Below, piece by piece: positions 8,039 through 15,879 of a DNA stretch of 64,000 nt (position 1 is its first letter; the number at the start of each line of letters is the position of its first letter). The stretch covers positions 372,001 through 436,000 of the forward strand of contig CAWAWG010000002.1 in NCBI GenBank assembly GCA_963785645.1, read 5' to 3'. The DNA is from Trebonia sp963785645. GTDB taxonomy: Bacteria; Actinomycetota; Actinomycetes; Streptosporangiales; Streptosporangiaceae. Both the position numbers and the translations under genes were made by a program. The notes beneath the pieces were generated by a model. That model searched no databases. It saw only the letters and a list, made by a program, of their open reading frames with translations, and was not told where the DNA came from.

Positions 8039-9496
8039 GTGACGGGCTTTTCCACGCAGGTAAACGGGGGGGCCAATCCTCTGCTTGAGCCCGAATGGGT
8101 TGACGAGGTGCTGCTGGCCGGCGCCGCGGATGACGTGTGCCTGCACCTCGGGGCTCCGGTCAGCCGGGGCGAACTGGGCCGGCTGGTAGCCGAGCGCCGC
8201 CGCGCCCTGGCTCAGGCCGGGCTGCGGCGAGGCGGTTCGGTCGCGCTGTGCCTGCCGCCGTCGCTCGCGTTCATCGCCAACCTGCTGGCCTGCTGGCAGA
8301 TCGGCGCGCAGGCGTCCCTGCTGGACCACCGGCTGACCGCGTTTGAGGTGGACGTCGCGTTGCGGCGGCTGTCGCCCCAGGCGGTGGTGACGGCCGGGTC
8401 CTCCGGCGGTGGCGGGCCGCTGCGGGGCTTCAGCGAGGTCGCCGAGCGGGTAGACGCCTACCCCGGCCAGCCGGCCAGCACGAGCCACGCCGTCATCCAG
8501 CTCAGCTCCGGCTCCACCGGCCCCTCCAAGATCATCGCCCGCGACGCCGCGAGCCTCGTCGAGGAGGTCAGACGCTACACGCTGATCGACGGGGTTCCCC
8601 GCGGCGGCGAGCGCATCGTGTCGCTCGCCTCGATGGTCCACGTGCTCGGGCTTGTCGGCGGCCTCCTGTACAGCCTGCACGCCGGCGTGCAGCTGACCAT
8701 CCCGGTCCGGACAACCGCCGACGGCATCCTGTCCGCGCTCGCCGACAGCGAGCAGCCGACCACGCTGCTCGGCGTCCCCTTCCACATCGAGCTGCTGGCC
8801 TCGGTGCTCCGGCCGCCGAAGCTGCCGCAGCTAACCGGCATGACCACCGGCGGTGAGCTGATCCGCCCCGATGTCTACGCCGCGTTCGTGAATCGCTACG
8901 GCGTTCGCCTGGGCAACATGTACGGGATGACCGAGGCGGGCGTCATCGCCACCGACCTGTTCGGTGACCACCGGCCCGCCGTGATGCCTGCTCCCGGCAT
9001 CACCTTCCGGGAGCAGGACGGGGAACTGGACCTCGCGCTGCCCGCCTCGCCGTACCTCGGCGAACAGGATCCCGGCCGCTGGTCGGACGGCTGGCTGCAT
9101 ACCAGGGACGCGGGCACCGTCGATCCGCGGACCGGGCTGGTGCGGGTGCTCGGCCGCCGTGACTCCCAGGTCTCAGTCGGCGGCCTCAAGGTGGACCTGA
9201 CCGAGGTCGAGCAGACGCTGGCCGCGTTCCCCGAGGTCGCCAGCGTGGTCGTGATCCATGATCACGCGATCGAGGCGTACCTGGTGCTCACCGAGGAAGC
9301 CGAGCTGCCTGCCGTGGAACGCCAGATCACGACCCGGCTTGCCCCGTTCAAGCGACCGCGGCGCCTGCACGTGGTCGAGCAGCTGCCGCGCACGGCTACC
9401 GGGAAGCTCGTGCGCAGCCGCGCTGCCCTTCGCGACGCCACGCCGGACCACCCGGGCCTGCCCCGCCCGTCCGCGAGTGCCGAGCCACTTCCCTAA
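8039..9496 (+). CDS. Adenylate-forming acyl ligase (second, intact)
   Basis: Complete ANL-family ligase of about 485 residues. Seen: A3 motif QLSSGSTGPSKI, A5 NMYGMTEAGV, A7 GWLHTRDAG, A8 GLVRVLGRRDSQVSVGG and the A10 catalytic lysine in PRTATGKLVRSR. I chose GTG 8039 because AAGGAG lies 8 bases upstream; an in-frame ATG at 8012 lacks a ribosome site. It is directly followed by two ACP genes, so it may load an acid onto an ACP. The acyl substrate is not predictable here. Confidence 0.88.
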   Translation: MTGFSTQVNGGANPLLEPEWVDEVLLAGAADDVCLHLGAPVSRGELGRLVAERRRALAQAGLRRGGSVALCLPPSLAFIANLLACWQIGAQASLLDHRLTAFEVDVALRRLSPQAVVTAGSSGGGGPLRGFSEVAERVDAYPGQPASTSHAVIQLSSGSTGPSKIIARDAASLVEEVRRYTLIDGVPRGGERIVSLASMVHVLGLVGGLLYSLHAGVQLTIPVRTTADGILSALADSEQPTTLLGVPFHIELLASVLRPPKLPQLTGMTTGGELIRPDVYAAFVNRYGVRLGNMYGMTEAGVIATDLFGDHRPAVMPAPGITFREQDGELDLALPASPYLGEQDPGRWSDGWLHTRDAGTVDPRTGLVRVLGRRDSQVSVGGLKVDLTEVEQTLAAFPEVASVVVIHDHAIEAYLVLTEEAELPAVERQITTRLAPFKRPRRLHVVEQLPRTATGKLVRSRAALRDATPDHPGLPRPSASAEPLP

Positions 9497-9511
9497 GAGA
9501 AAGCGCCGATC

Positions 9512-9772
9512 ATGATCGATGAGATCCGCCAGTTCGTGCTCGATTCCCTGACCGAAATGAACTACAGCATCGAGGACGTCGACGACGACACCACGCTCGG
9601 CCCGGCTGGCGCCGACCTGGAGTCACTCGCGCTCGCCGAGCTCGCCGTGCGCGTCGAGGACCGGTTCGGCGTGCGGTTCGATGACGACGAGTCTGAGCAA
9701 CTCGCCGGGATGACCGTCGGCGAGTTCTGCCAGACCGTCGCGCTGCGGATCCGGTCCGCGCCGGCGCGCTGA
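9512..9772 (+). CDS. Acyl carrier protein 1
   Basis: 86-residue acidic carrier protein with the ACP fold pattern (FVLDSLTEMN at helix 1). The phosphopantetheine serine is in GADLESLALAEL; the usual Asp before Ser is Glu. It starts 15 bases after the ligase and ends 2 bases before a second ACP, so the ligase, both ACPs and the ketosynthase are co-transcribed. It requires activation by a phosphopantetheinyl transferase, and one is encoded at 15184-15879. Confidence 0.87.
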   Translation: MIDEIRQFVLDSLTEMNYSIEDVDDDTTLGPAGADLESLALAELAVRVEDRFGVRFDDDESEQLAGMTVGEFCQTVALRIRSAPAR

Positions 9773-9774
9773 CC

Positions 9775-10011
9775 ATGTCCGGAATGCTGGAGCGGTCCGA
9801 GGTGGTCGCGATGCTCGCTACCTACGGGGACCGCCGTCCCGAGCAGGTGCCGGAAGCGATCGACTCCCTGGAACTGGCCTGGCTCGTCCACCAGGTCGAA
9901 CAGCGTTACGGTGCGCTGGACATCGACGACGACGCAATCGCCGCCATGGCCACCGTCACCGGCGCGGTCGACGTGCTCCGGGACCTGAAGATCGGGTCGG
10001 CCCGTGAGTGA
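9775..10011 (+). CDS. Acyl carrier protein 2
   Basis: 78-residue ACP-like protein with a classical DSLEL serine motif (EAIDSLELAWLVHQVEQRYG) and a typical acidic helix 3 (IDDDAIAAM). It shares little with ACP1 outside the motif, so it is not a recent duplicate. It overlaps the ketosynthase start by 8 bases. Two dissimilar ACPs beside a ketosynthase suggest separate donor and acceptor carriers. Confidence 0.83.
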   Translation: MSGMLERSEVVAMLATYGDRRPEQVPEAIDSLELAWLVHQVEQRYGALDIDDDAIAAMATVTGAVDVLRDLKIGSARE

Positions 10012-10034
10012 ACCGGGTCGGCCCGTGAGCGATG
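9993..10034 (+). repeat. 21-bp tandem duplication at ACP2/ketosynthase junction
   Basis: Two 21-base units (9993-10013 and 10014-10034) share their first 16 bases and carry equivalent GTG codons. The ketosynthase may therefore start at GTG 10004 or GTG 10025; the duplication changes how far its start overlaps the ACP2 stop. Confidence 0.75.
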
Positions 10035-11197
10035 AGCGCGTCCGCCGGGGAACGGGCGAGGTGGTCGTGACCGGCAGTGCCGTCCTGTCCGCGTACGGGC
10101 CGGGAACCGAGAACCTGCTGCGGGGAGTGCTGTCCGGCCGGCCGGCCTTCGCGCCCGTGCAGCGGTTCGACGTCAGCGCCCGGCGGGCCGGCTTCGCGGC
10201 TGCCACGACGGCCAGCCCGCAGCTGGACGCCGAGGTCGCCCGCACCGTCCGCGAGGCGTGCGACGACGCCGGCCTCCCGGCCGCCGACCGCGCCCGCACC
10301 CCGCTGTTCCTCGCTATCCACGGTGACCCGGCGGCCGCCCGGGCCACTGCGTCAGGCCGGGTCACCGGGGCAGGCCGGCCAGCGCTCGGGCCGCAGGCAT
10401 TCGCCGCCGCGGTCGCCCGTGCCTGCGGCCTGGCGGAGCGGGACCTGCGCTGCTACACGTCGGCGTGCGTGGCGGCCAGCAGCGCGATCGGTGACGCGGC
10501 CGCGATGATCGCCCGCGGCCTGGCCTACCGCGTCGTCGTCGCGGGCGGGTACCTGGTGGAACCCGACCAGTTCGCCCTGTTCGACGCCGGCCGCATGCTT
10601 GCCAGCGACGGACAGGTACGACCGTTCAGCGCCGGACGGCGCGGGCTGCTGCTCGGCGACGGCGTCGGCGCCCTCGTCATCGAGTCCAACGAGGCCGCGC
10701 GGGCGCGGCGCGCGCTGCCCCTGGCGCGGATCGCGGGCTGGGGCCGCAGCGGCGACGCCTACCATCCCTGCCGGCCGCGCCCGGATGGCCACGGCCTGGC
10801 CCGGGCGATCACGGCCGCGCTGCAGCGGGCCGGTGCCGCGGCGGCCGGAATCGGCTACGTCAACGCCCACGGGTCGGGCACCGCGGCGAGCGACCCAGCC
10901 GAGGCAACCGCGCTGCGGCTCGCGCTGGGCGATGCCGCCGGGACCGTGCCCGTGAGCTCCACGAAGTCGCTGCACGGCCAGGTCCTTGAGGCCTCGGGGG
11001 TGCTCGAGCTGATCGTCACGCTGCTGGCCCTGCGCAAGGGCATGCTCCCGGTCAACGCCGGCTACCTCGGCGCCGACGACGGATGCAGCCTCCGGCTCGT
11101 CCTGGACGAGCCGCTTGCCACCGACGCGGAGCTCGCGATGAGCCTCAACTGCGCGTTCGGCGGGGCGAACACCGCAATCGTGGTCGGGCTGCCGTGA
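10004..11197 (+). CDS. Beta-ketoacyl-ACP synthase (KS)
   Basis: Condensing enzyme of the FabF/type II KS fold. Seen: active-site cysteine in CYTSACVAASSAIG, first catalytic histidine in NAHGSGTAASDPAEA and the lysine of STKSLHGQVLEASG. In the usual KSxxGH motif the last residue is His; here the aligned residue is Gln (KSLHGQ), with a His two places earlier. Decarboxylative activity may be altered. It overlaps ACP2 upstream and the next gene by a GTGA overlap. It is likely to work with the half-size partner that follows. Confidence 0.86.
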   Translation: MSEPGRPVSDERVRRGTGEVVVTGSAVLSAYGPGTENLLRGVLSGRPAFAPVQRFDVSARRAGFAAATTASPQLDAEVARTVREACDDAGLPAADRARTPLFLAIHGDPAAARATASGRVTGAGRPALGPQAFAAAVARACGLAERDLRCYTSACVAASSAIGDAAAMIARGLAYRVVVAGGYLVEPDQFALFDAGRMLASDGQVRPFSAGRRGLLLGDGVGALVIESNEAARARRALPLARIAGWGRSGDAYHPCRPRPDGHGLARAITAALQRAGAAAAGIGYVNAHGSGTAASDPAEATALRLALGDAAGTVPVSSTKSLHGQVLEASGVLELIVTLLALRKGMLPVNAGYLGADDGCSLRLVLDEPLATDAELAMSLNCAFGGANTAIVVGLP

Positions 11198-11763
11198 CGC
11201 CGCCAGAGCGCAGCGCGCCGGCCCGCCTCGGCCCGCTGCTCGCGGCCGCTTCCGACGCCGGCCTCGTGGTCGCCTCGGCCGCATCCTGGCCCGAGGCGAG
11301 CGCCGATGACGAGGTCCCGCCGCTCGCCGGGTTCATCGAGTCCGCCTTCAGCCCGCTGCTGGCCGAGGTCGCGGCCCGGGCCCTGCGCAGGCGCCCCGAG
11401 CCGTTGGCGCCCGGCGCGGTCACCGCCATTGTCATGGTGACGGCACTCGGCGACACGACGAGCGCGGCCATCGTCGCCGCCGCGGTCGACGTCGGCAAAC
11501 GCGTCTCCCCGCTGCTGTTCTTCCAGTCCGTCCCGAACGCGGTCGCCGGCTACCTGGCCGCCCGCTGGGACCTGACCGGCCCGGTGGTATGCGTCAGCGG
11601 GATGAAGGCGGGGCTGGGTATCGCCGCGCTGCTGATCGACGACGCGGACGCCGACGAGGCCCTCGTCGTATCGATCGACCTGGCGCCGGCGGGCGACGGC
11701 GTGGACCGTGGCGCCGCTCTTGTCGTGACCCGGCCAGACCGGAACGTTGCGGTAACGGCATGA
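11194..11763 (+). CDS. Half-size ketosynthase-like protein (KS N-terminal domain)
   Basis: 189-residue protein from GTG 11194, which overlaps the KS stop. The stretch LLFFQSVPNAVAGYLAARW followed by GPVVCVSG resembles the N-terminal thiolase-fold half of ketosynthases and chain-length-factor-like proteins; the C-terminal half with the catalytic histidines is absent. Inference: a non-catalytic partner of the neighbouring KS, as in some aryl-polyene and type II systems. I am less sure of function than of homology. Confidence 0.7.
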   Translation: MTPPERSAPARLGPLLAAASDAGLVVASAASWPEASADDEVPPLAGFIESAFSPLLAEVAARALRRRPEPLAPGAVTAIVMVTALGDTTSAAIVAAAVDVGKRVSPLLFFQSVPNAVAGYLAARWDLTGPVVCVSGMKAGLGIAALLIDDADADEALVVSIDLAPAGDGVDRGAALVVTRPDRNVAVTA

Positions 11764-11783
11764 ACTTCGAACGGGAGACAGCG

Positions 11784-12866
11784 ATGGGAACCCTCAGTAT
11801 CGACCACATCGAGTTTTATGTCGGTGATGCGATCGCGATGACGCAGTCCTTGTGCAGCGTCTACGGCTTCCGTGTCCACGGCCGCGGCGGGCCGGAGACC
11901 GGCCTGCCCGGGCAGCGCAGTGTTCTCCTCGGCCAGGGCGACATCCGGATACTGCTGACCTCCGGGCTGCACGGTGACCACCCGGCCAGCCAGTTCGTCG
12001 CCAGGCACGGCGACGGCGTGGCGGTGATCGGGTTCCGCACGGACGCCGCCGCCGCTTACGCGGAAGCGGCCGGGGCGACGAGCACCGGCCAGCCCCGCTC
12101 CTGGGAGAACGACAGGGCCCGCGTCGTCACCGCGGAGATTGCGGGTTTCGGCGAGGTGGTCTACCGTCTCGTCGAGCGCCACGGCCTGGACGCCGAATTC
12201 CTGCCCGGCGCGATCGTGATGGAGCCTGCCGCCGCCGGAGCGGACGGGGACCTGCTCACCCGCATCGACCACGTGGCGCTGTGCGTGCCGGCCGGGGACC
12301 TTGACCCCACCGTGGCCTTCCACGAGCAGGTGCTCGGTTTCACGGTCATCTTCCAGGAGTACGTCGAGGTCGGCGCCCAGGGCATGCTCTCCAAGGTGGT
12401 GCAGAGCCCGTCCGGCGGCGCCACGTTCACCATCATCGAGCCGGACCTCAACCGCCAGGCCGGCCAGATCGATGACTTCCTGGCCTGGCACGGCGGTGCC
12501 GGGGTGCAGCACCTCGCGTTCCTGACGCAGGACATCGTGCATGCGGTGCGGACCTTCACCGAGCGCGGTGCCCGGTTCGCGGTGACCCCGTCAAGCTACT
12601 ACGACATGCTGGGCGCCCGCCTCGGCGAGACCGAGATCCCGCTGGCGGCACTGCGGCCGTTCGGCATCCTGGTCGACCGCGACCACTGGGGGCAGATGTA
12701 CCAGATATTCGCGAAGTCGACGCACATCAGGAGCACGTACTTCCATGAGCTCATCGAGCGCCGCGGCGCGCGCACGTTCGGCATGAGCAACATCCCGGCG
12801 CTGTACGCGGCGAAGGACCGCGAACTCGCCGAGATCCGCCAGATGACCGGGACGACCCATGCCTGA
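11784..12866 (+). CDS. hmaS: 4-hydroxymandelate synthase-like (HPPD family) dioxygenase
   Basis: Two-domain VOC-fold Fe(II) enzyme that acts on 4-hydroxyphenylpyruvate. Seen: repeated VOC halves; metal ligands in RIDHVALC (His163), VQHLAF (His243) and FHELIER (Glu322). The C-terminal motif GMSNIPALYAAK resembles the SSNIKALYEAV of HmaS more than the GNFKALF of homogentisate-forming HPPD. ATG 11784 has GGGAGA upstream and matches the usual HmaS N-terminus; ATG 11760, overlapping the previous stop, is an alternative. HmaS gives 4-hydroxymandelate for hydroxyphenylglycine; an HpgT-like gene in the same cluster supports this over tyrosine catabolism. Confidence 0.82.
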   Translation: MGTLSIDHIEFYVGDAIAMTQSLCSVYGFRVHGRGGPETGLPGQRSVLLGQGDIRILLTSGLHGDHPASQFVARHGDGVAVIGFRTDAAAAYAEAAGATSTGQPRSWENDRARVVTAEIAGFGEVVYRLVERHGLDAEFLPGAIVMEPAAAGADGDLLTRIDHVALCVPAGDLDPTVAFHEQVLGFTVIFQEYVEVGAQGMLSKVVQSPSGGATFTIIEPDLNRQAGQIDDFLAWHGGAGVQHLAFLTQDIVHAVRTFTERGARFAVTPSSYYDMLGARLGETEIPLAALRPFGILVDRDHWGQMYQIFAKSTHIRSTYFHELIERRGARTFGMSNIPALYAAKDRELAEIRQMTGTTHA

Positions 12867-13863
12867 CCTGGTCACGCCGCCGTTCGCGCTCACCGAGCGG
12901 GAGCGTTCGCTCCTGCCGTCAGGCTCCGATATCGAGTTCTACGCCGAGCACGGCTGGTACCTCAGCAAGAAGCTGTTCACCGACGACGAGATCGATGAAC
13001 TGCTCGCGGCCAGCGAGCGGTACTACGCGGGAGAGCGCGATCGCACGCTGCCGCTGCGGCCACCGAAGCTGGCCTACTGGGACCCGTCCAGGGGCGACGT
13101 GCAGCGGCACAACGACTACGTGCACTACGAGCACGACGGCATCGCGGCTCTGCTGCGAAAGCCGCTCATCGGCGCCGTCGCCGCCGCCCTGGCCCGCAGC
13201 GACGAGATCCGCGTGTTCCAGTCGACGCTGATCTACAAGCCGCCGATCGCCGCCGAGCCAACGAACTTCGTGCCCTGGCATTTCGACAAGCACTACTGGT
13301 CGACGTCGATATCGGACAAGATGCTGACCGCCTTCATCCCGTTTCACGACTGCGACGAGGAGATGGGCACCATCACCATGGTCGACGGCAGCCACCGGTG
13401 GCGTGAGACCGGCGGCGATGACACCGTGACCCGGCACTTCGCGGAGCGCGATCCGGGCGACCTGGAGAGCATGCTCGGCCGGAACGCCGCATACAACAAC
13501 GCCGACGTGGTCAAGGTTCCGATGATCATCCCCAAGGGCCACATGAGCTTCCATCACTGCCGGACGTACCACGGCAGCGAGACCAACCGCAGCCCGCGTC
13601 CCCGCCGGGCCATCTCATTCCACCTGCAGGACGGCGAGAACGCCTACCGCCGGTTCGAGCTGAGCAGCGGCGAACTCCTCGGATACAACCACGACGTGCT
13701 GGTCCGGCGCCTGCCGGACGGACGTCCCGATTACAGCGATCCTGACTTCTGCCCGGTCCTGTGGCGCGGCCGGACCACTGACGGCATCGGGCACCGCGCA
13801 CTGGAGGTTGGACATGTCGCGTTATCTCTGGGGCCAGCGGCATCCCGAAATCGACCGCCTTGA
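12859..13863 (+). CDS. PhyH-family Fe(II)/2-oxoglutarate dioxygenase
   Basis: Phytanoyl-CoA-dioxygenase-like non-haem iron oxygenase, 334 residues. Seen: HxD iron motif in VPWHFDKHYW, distal His in FHHCRTYHGSETN and the 2-oxoglutarate-binding Arg in PRPRRAISFHL. It overlaps the HmaS-like gene by 8 bases and runs into the DUF3050 gene. PhyH enzymes hydroxylate or desaturate free, CoA- or carrier-bound substrates. Inference: it tailors the aryl or acyl intermediate, and could supply the missing hydroxymandelate oxidation, which is untested. Confidence 0.85.
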   Translation: MPDLVTPPFALTERERSLLPSGSDIEFYAEHGWYLSKKLFTDDEIDELLAASERYYAGERDRTLPLRPPKLAYWDPSRGDVQRHNDYVHYEHDGIAALLRKPLIGAVAAALARSDEIRVFQSTLIYKPPIAAEPTNFVPWHFDKHYWSTSISDKMLTAFIPFHDCDEEMGTITMVDGSHRWRETGGDDTVTRHFAERDPGDLESMLGRNAAYNNADVVKVPMIIPKGHMSFHHCRTYHGSETNRSPRPRRAISFHLQDGENAYRRFELSSGELLGYNHDVLVRRLPDGRPDYSDPDFCPVLWRGRTTDGIGHRALEVGHVALSLGPAASRNRPP

Positions 13864-14617
13864 GGAGGAGATCGAGCAGGCCAGGCAAACCGTCGTCAAG
13901 CACCCGCTATACGCGGCGCTGACCAGCCAGCACGCGATCCGCACGTTCATGGAGCATCACGTGTTCGCCGTGTGGGACTTCATGTCGCTGCTGAAGTCGC
14001 TGCAGCGCAACCTCACCTGCGTGGAAGTGCCGTGGGTGCCGACCGGGCCGACCGGCAGCCGCCACCTCATCAACGACATCGTGCTCGTCGAGGAGAGCGA
14101 CGAACTCCGCGGCGGCTTCATCAGCCACTTCGAGCTTTACCTCGACGGCATGACCAAGGCCGGCGCCGACACGTCGATTATCGACGCTTTCATCGGCCGG
14201 CTGCGCGCCCGGCGGCCGGTGCTGGCGGCGATCGATGAGGTGCGGGTGCCGCCCCCCGCGGCCGAGTTCGTCCGGCTCACCTGGGACTTCATCGAGAACG
14301 CGCCCGTGCACGCGCAGGCCGCGGCGTTCGCCTTCGGCCGCGAGGATCTGATACCGGACATGTTCCAGCAGGTGGTGAACGTAAACGAGCGGGTCGGGTC
14401 GCTCGGCACATTCGTCGACTACCTGTCTCGCCACATTCAGGTCGACAGCGAGGAGCACACGCCGATGGCGATGCAGATGCTCGCCGACCTCTGCGGCCAG
14501 GACCGCGCCAAGTGGGCCGAGTGCGGCGAGACGGTCAACCTCGCCCTGGACGCCCGGGCCCGCCTGTGGGACGGCATTCTCGCGGCCATCGGCGAGAAAC
14601 CACCATCAAATACCTAG
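13814..14617 (+). CDS. DUF3050 protein, possible haem-oxygenase-like diiron oxidase
   Basis: 267-residue all-helical protein matching the DUF3050 pattern (KHPLYAALTSQHAIRTFMEH and WDFMSLLKSLQ near the N-terminus). Acidic and histidine residues recur on predicted helices: His48/His49, Glu93/Glu94, His105, Glu107, His166, His207, Asp211, His215. That spacing would suit a haem-oxygenase-like diiron site. ATG 13814 has GGAGG 6 bases upstream; the in-frame TTG at 13808 is too close to it. It overlaps the PhyH gene, so the two oxidases are translated together. The reaction is unknown; related diiron folds perform C-C cleavage, N-oxygenation and desaturation. Confidence 0.75.
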   Translation: MSRYLWGQRHPEIDRLEEEIEQARQTVVKHPLYAALTSQHAIRTFMEHHVFAVWDFMSLLKSLQRNLTCVEVPWVPTGPTGSRHLINDIVLVEESDELRGGFISHFELYLDGMTKAGADTSIIDAFIGRLRARRPVLAAIDEVRVPPPAAEFVRLTWDFIENAPVHAQAAAFAFGREDLIPDMFQQVVNVNERVGSLGTFVDYLSRHIQVDSEEHTPMAMQMLADLCGQDRAKWAECGETVNLALDARARLWDGILAAIGEKPPSNT

Positions 14618-14674
14618 GGACACCGAACGAGTTCGTGTTTCACATCACGCGCAGCACGAACTCGTTCGGTATCC
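14618..14674 (+). terminator. Strong stem-loop after DUF3050 gene
   Basis: Perfect 16-bp arms (14622-14637 with 14655-14670, loop 17), extendable to about 20 bp with one mismatch, starting 5 bases after the stop codon. Position marks the end of the ligase-to-DUF3050 operon. There is no T-run. Confidence 0.7.
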
Positions 14675-15183
14675 TCCTGCCCTTGACCTTGACCGCGCCC
14701 GTTGTACCCGCCTGGCGACCATTCTTTGCTTAAAAGGTGACCACAATCGACACCTTTACTTAGCAGGCGACCATGATCGCGACCGATATGTCCGGGATGC
14801 GGCGCCGTCTGGTAAGCAAAGACGTAGGAGTGGCGGCCCGTTCCGGGATTCCGCGACATACAGGCCCTGAACGGCCGGGGCCCGAGACCGGTCACCCATG
14901 ATTCCCTCGGACATACGAGTCATTGCACCCGTATGTCCCGGGGCAGGCGAGACCCCGTGGCGCGTCCCCGCAGCGGGCAACGTATACCGATTTCGGGTGG
15001 GACAAAGCGGGACATGCCGGGTGCGATAATGACGCAAACTCGGTATACCTCAACGTTTCGATGGGTGCCGCGCGCCCGCTCCCGGAAATGAAATGACCGC
15101 GTGGCCGTGCAGGGGTGGAACCAGGTCATGGCCGCGGCATCAGTCCCGCCGGTCACAGTTGACGGGCGGCTGCCGGGTCAGCG
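14675..15183. other. Gene-free convergent gap with repeats, possible mobile-element relic
   Basis: No supportable gene. Three imperfect copies of a GG(C/T)GACCA-leading unit begin at 14714, 14736 and 14766. Inverted repeats are present at 14909-14917/14930-14938 (GGACATACG arms) and 14982-14990/15040-15048 (GTATACCGA arms). Clustered short repeats like these resemble degraded insertion-sequence ends, but no transposase remains. Confidence 0.4.
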
Positions 15184-15879
15184 CTAGACGGCGACGGTCG
15201 CCGCGACCTCATTCGGCCAGGCCGTGGCCTGGGTGACGAACGGAGCGGCGCCGGCCAGCGCCACGGCCGCCAGGAAACCCGCTGGCGCCGGGACATCGGC
15301 CACCTGGTGAGCACCGGGCGGGTCGGTGCAGCTGACGACATCGCAGCCGAGGACCGCGATCCCCAGGTTCGGCCACAGCCGGCCGCCGGCCGCCTTGACG
15401 ACCGCCTCCTTGCGGGACCACAGGCGGGTGAACCGCTCTGCCCGCGCGCTCGCGTCGCGGCCGGCCGCGACGTACTTCGCCTCGGCGGGCGGGAAGAAGC
15501 GGTCAGACATCGCGACCGCGTCCAGGCGCGGCACGAGGTGCTGGATATCGACCCCCACCGCGCGGCCGGCCGCGATGGCCACCGCGACCAGGTCCGCGGA
15601 GTGCGACAGGCTGGTGGACAGCCCCGACCACGGGGCCGCGAGCGCGGGCTTGCCGTAGGGGCCCAGATTCCAGCGCAGCGCCGAGGGCGTCACCCGCAAC
15701 GCGCGCCCGGCGAGAATCCGGAGGGCGCCGTGCGCGACCGTGTACTGCCGCCGGTCGCGCTGGCTCAGGAATGCCGCGGCCCGTGCCCGCTCGCTGTCGT
15801 CGAGGACGTCCCGGCAGCGGGCTTCCGCCTCCGGCGGCAGGTCCACCGGAACGATCCAGACGCGAACGAGGCCAGTCAA
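15184..15879 (-). CDS. 4'-phosphopantetheinyl transferase, Sfp type
   Basis: Transfers phosphopantetheine from CoA to carrier-protein serines. Seen: N-terminal substrate region with GPYGKPALAA, magnesium motif AVGVDIQ and FTRLWSRKEAVVKAAGG; 231 residues is typical for the Sfp/Gsp type. ATG 15879 overlaps the stop of the upstream aminotransferase by 4 bases, so the two are co-translated. Likely targets are the two discrete ACPs at 9512-10011. Confidence 0.93.
   Translation of the reverse strand: MTGLVRVWIVPVDLPPEAEARCRDVLDDSERARAAAFLSQRDRRQYTVAHGALRILAGRALRVTPSALRWNLGPYGKPALAAPWSGLSTSLSHSADLVAVAIAAGRAVGVDIQHLVPRLDAVAMSDRFFPPAEAKYVAAGRDASARAERFTRLWSRKEAVVKAAGGRLWPNLGIAVLGCDVVSCTDPPGAHQVADVPAPAGFLAAVALAGAAPFVTQATAWPNEVAATVAV

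Noticed and set aside
11784..12866. HPPD of ordinary tyrosine catabolism
   Set aside because: The SNIPALY ending, lack of homogentisate genes and presence of an HpgT-like gene favour hydroxymandelate synthase, though assay would be decisive.
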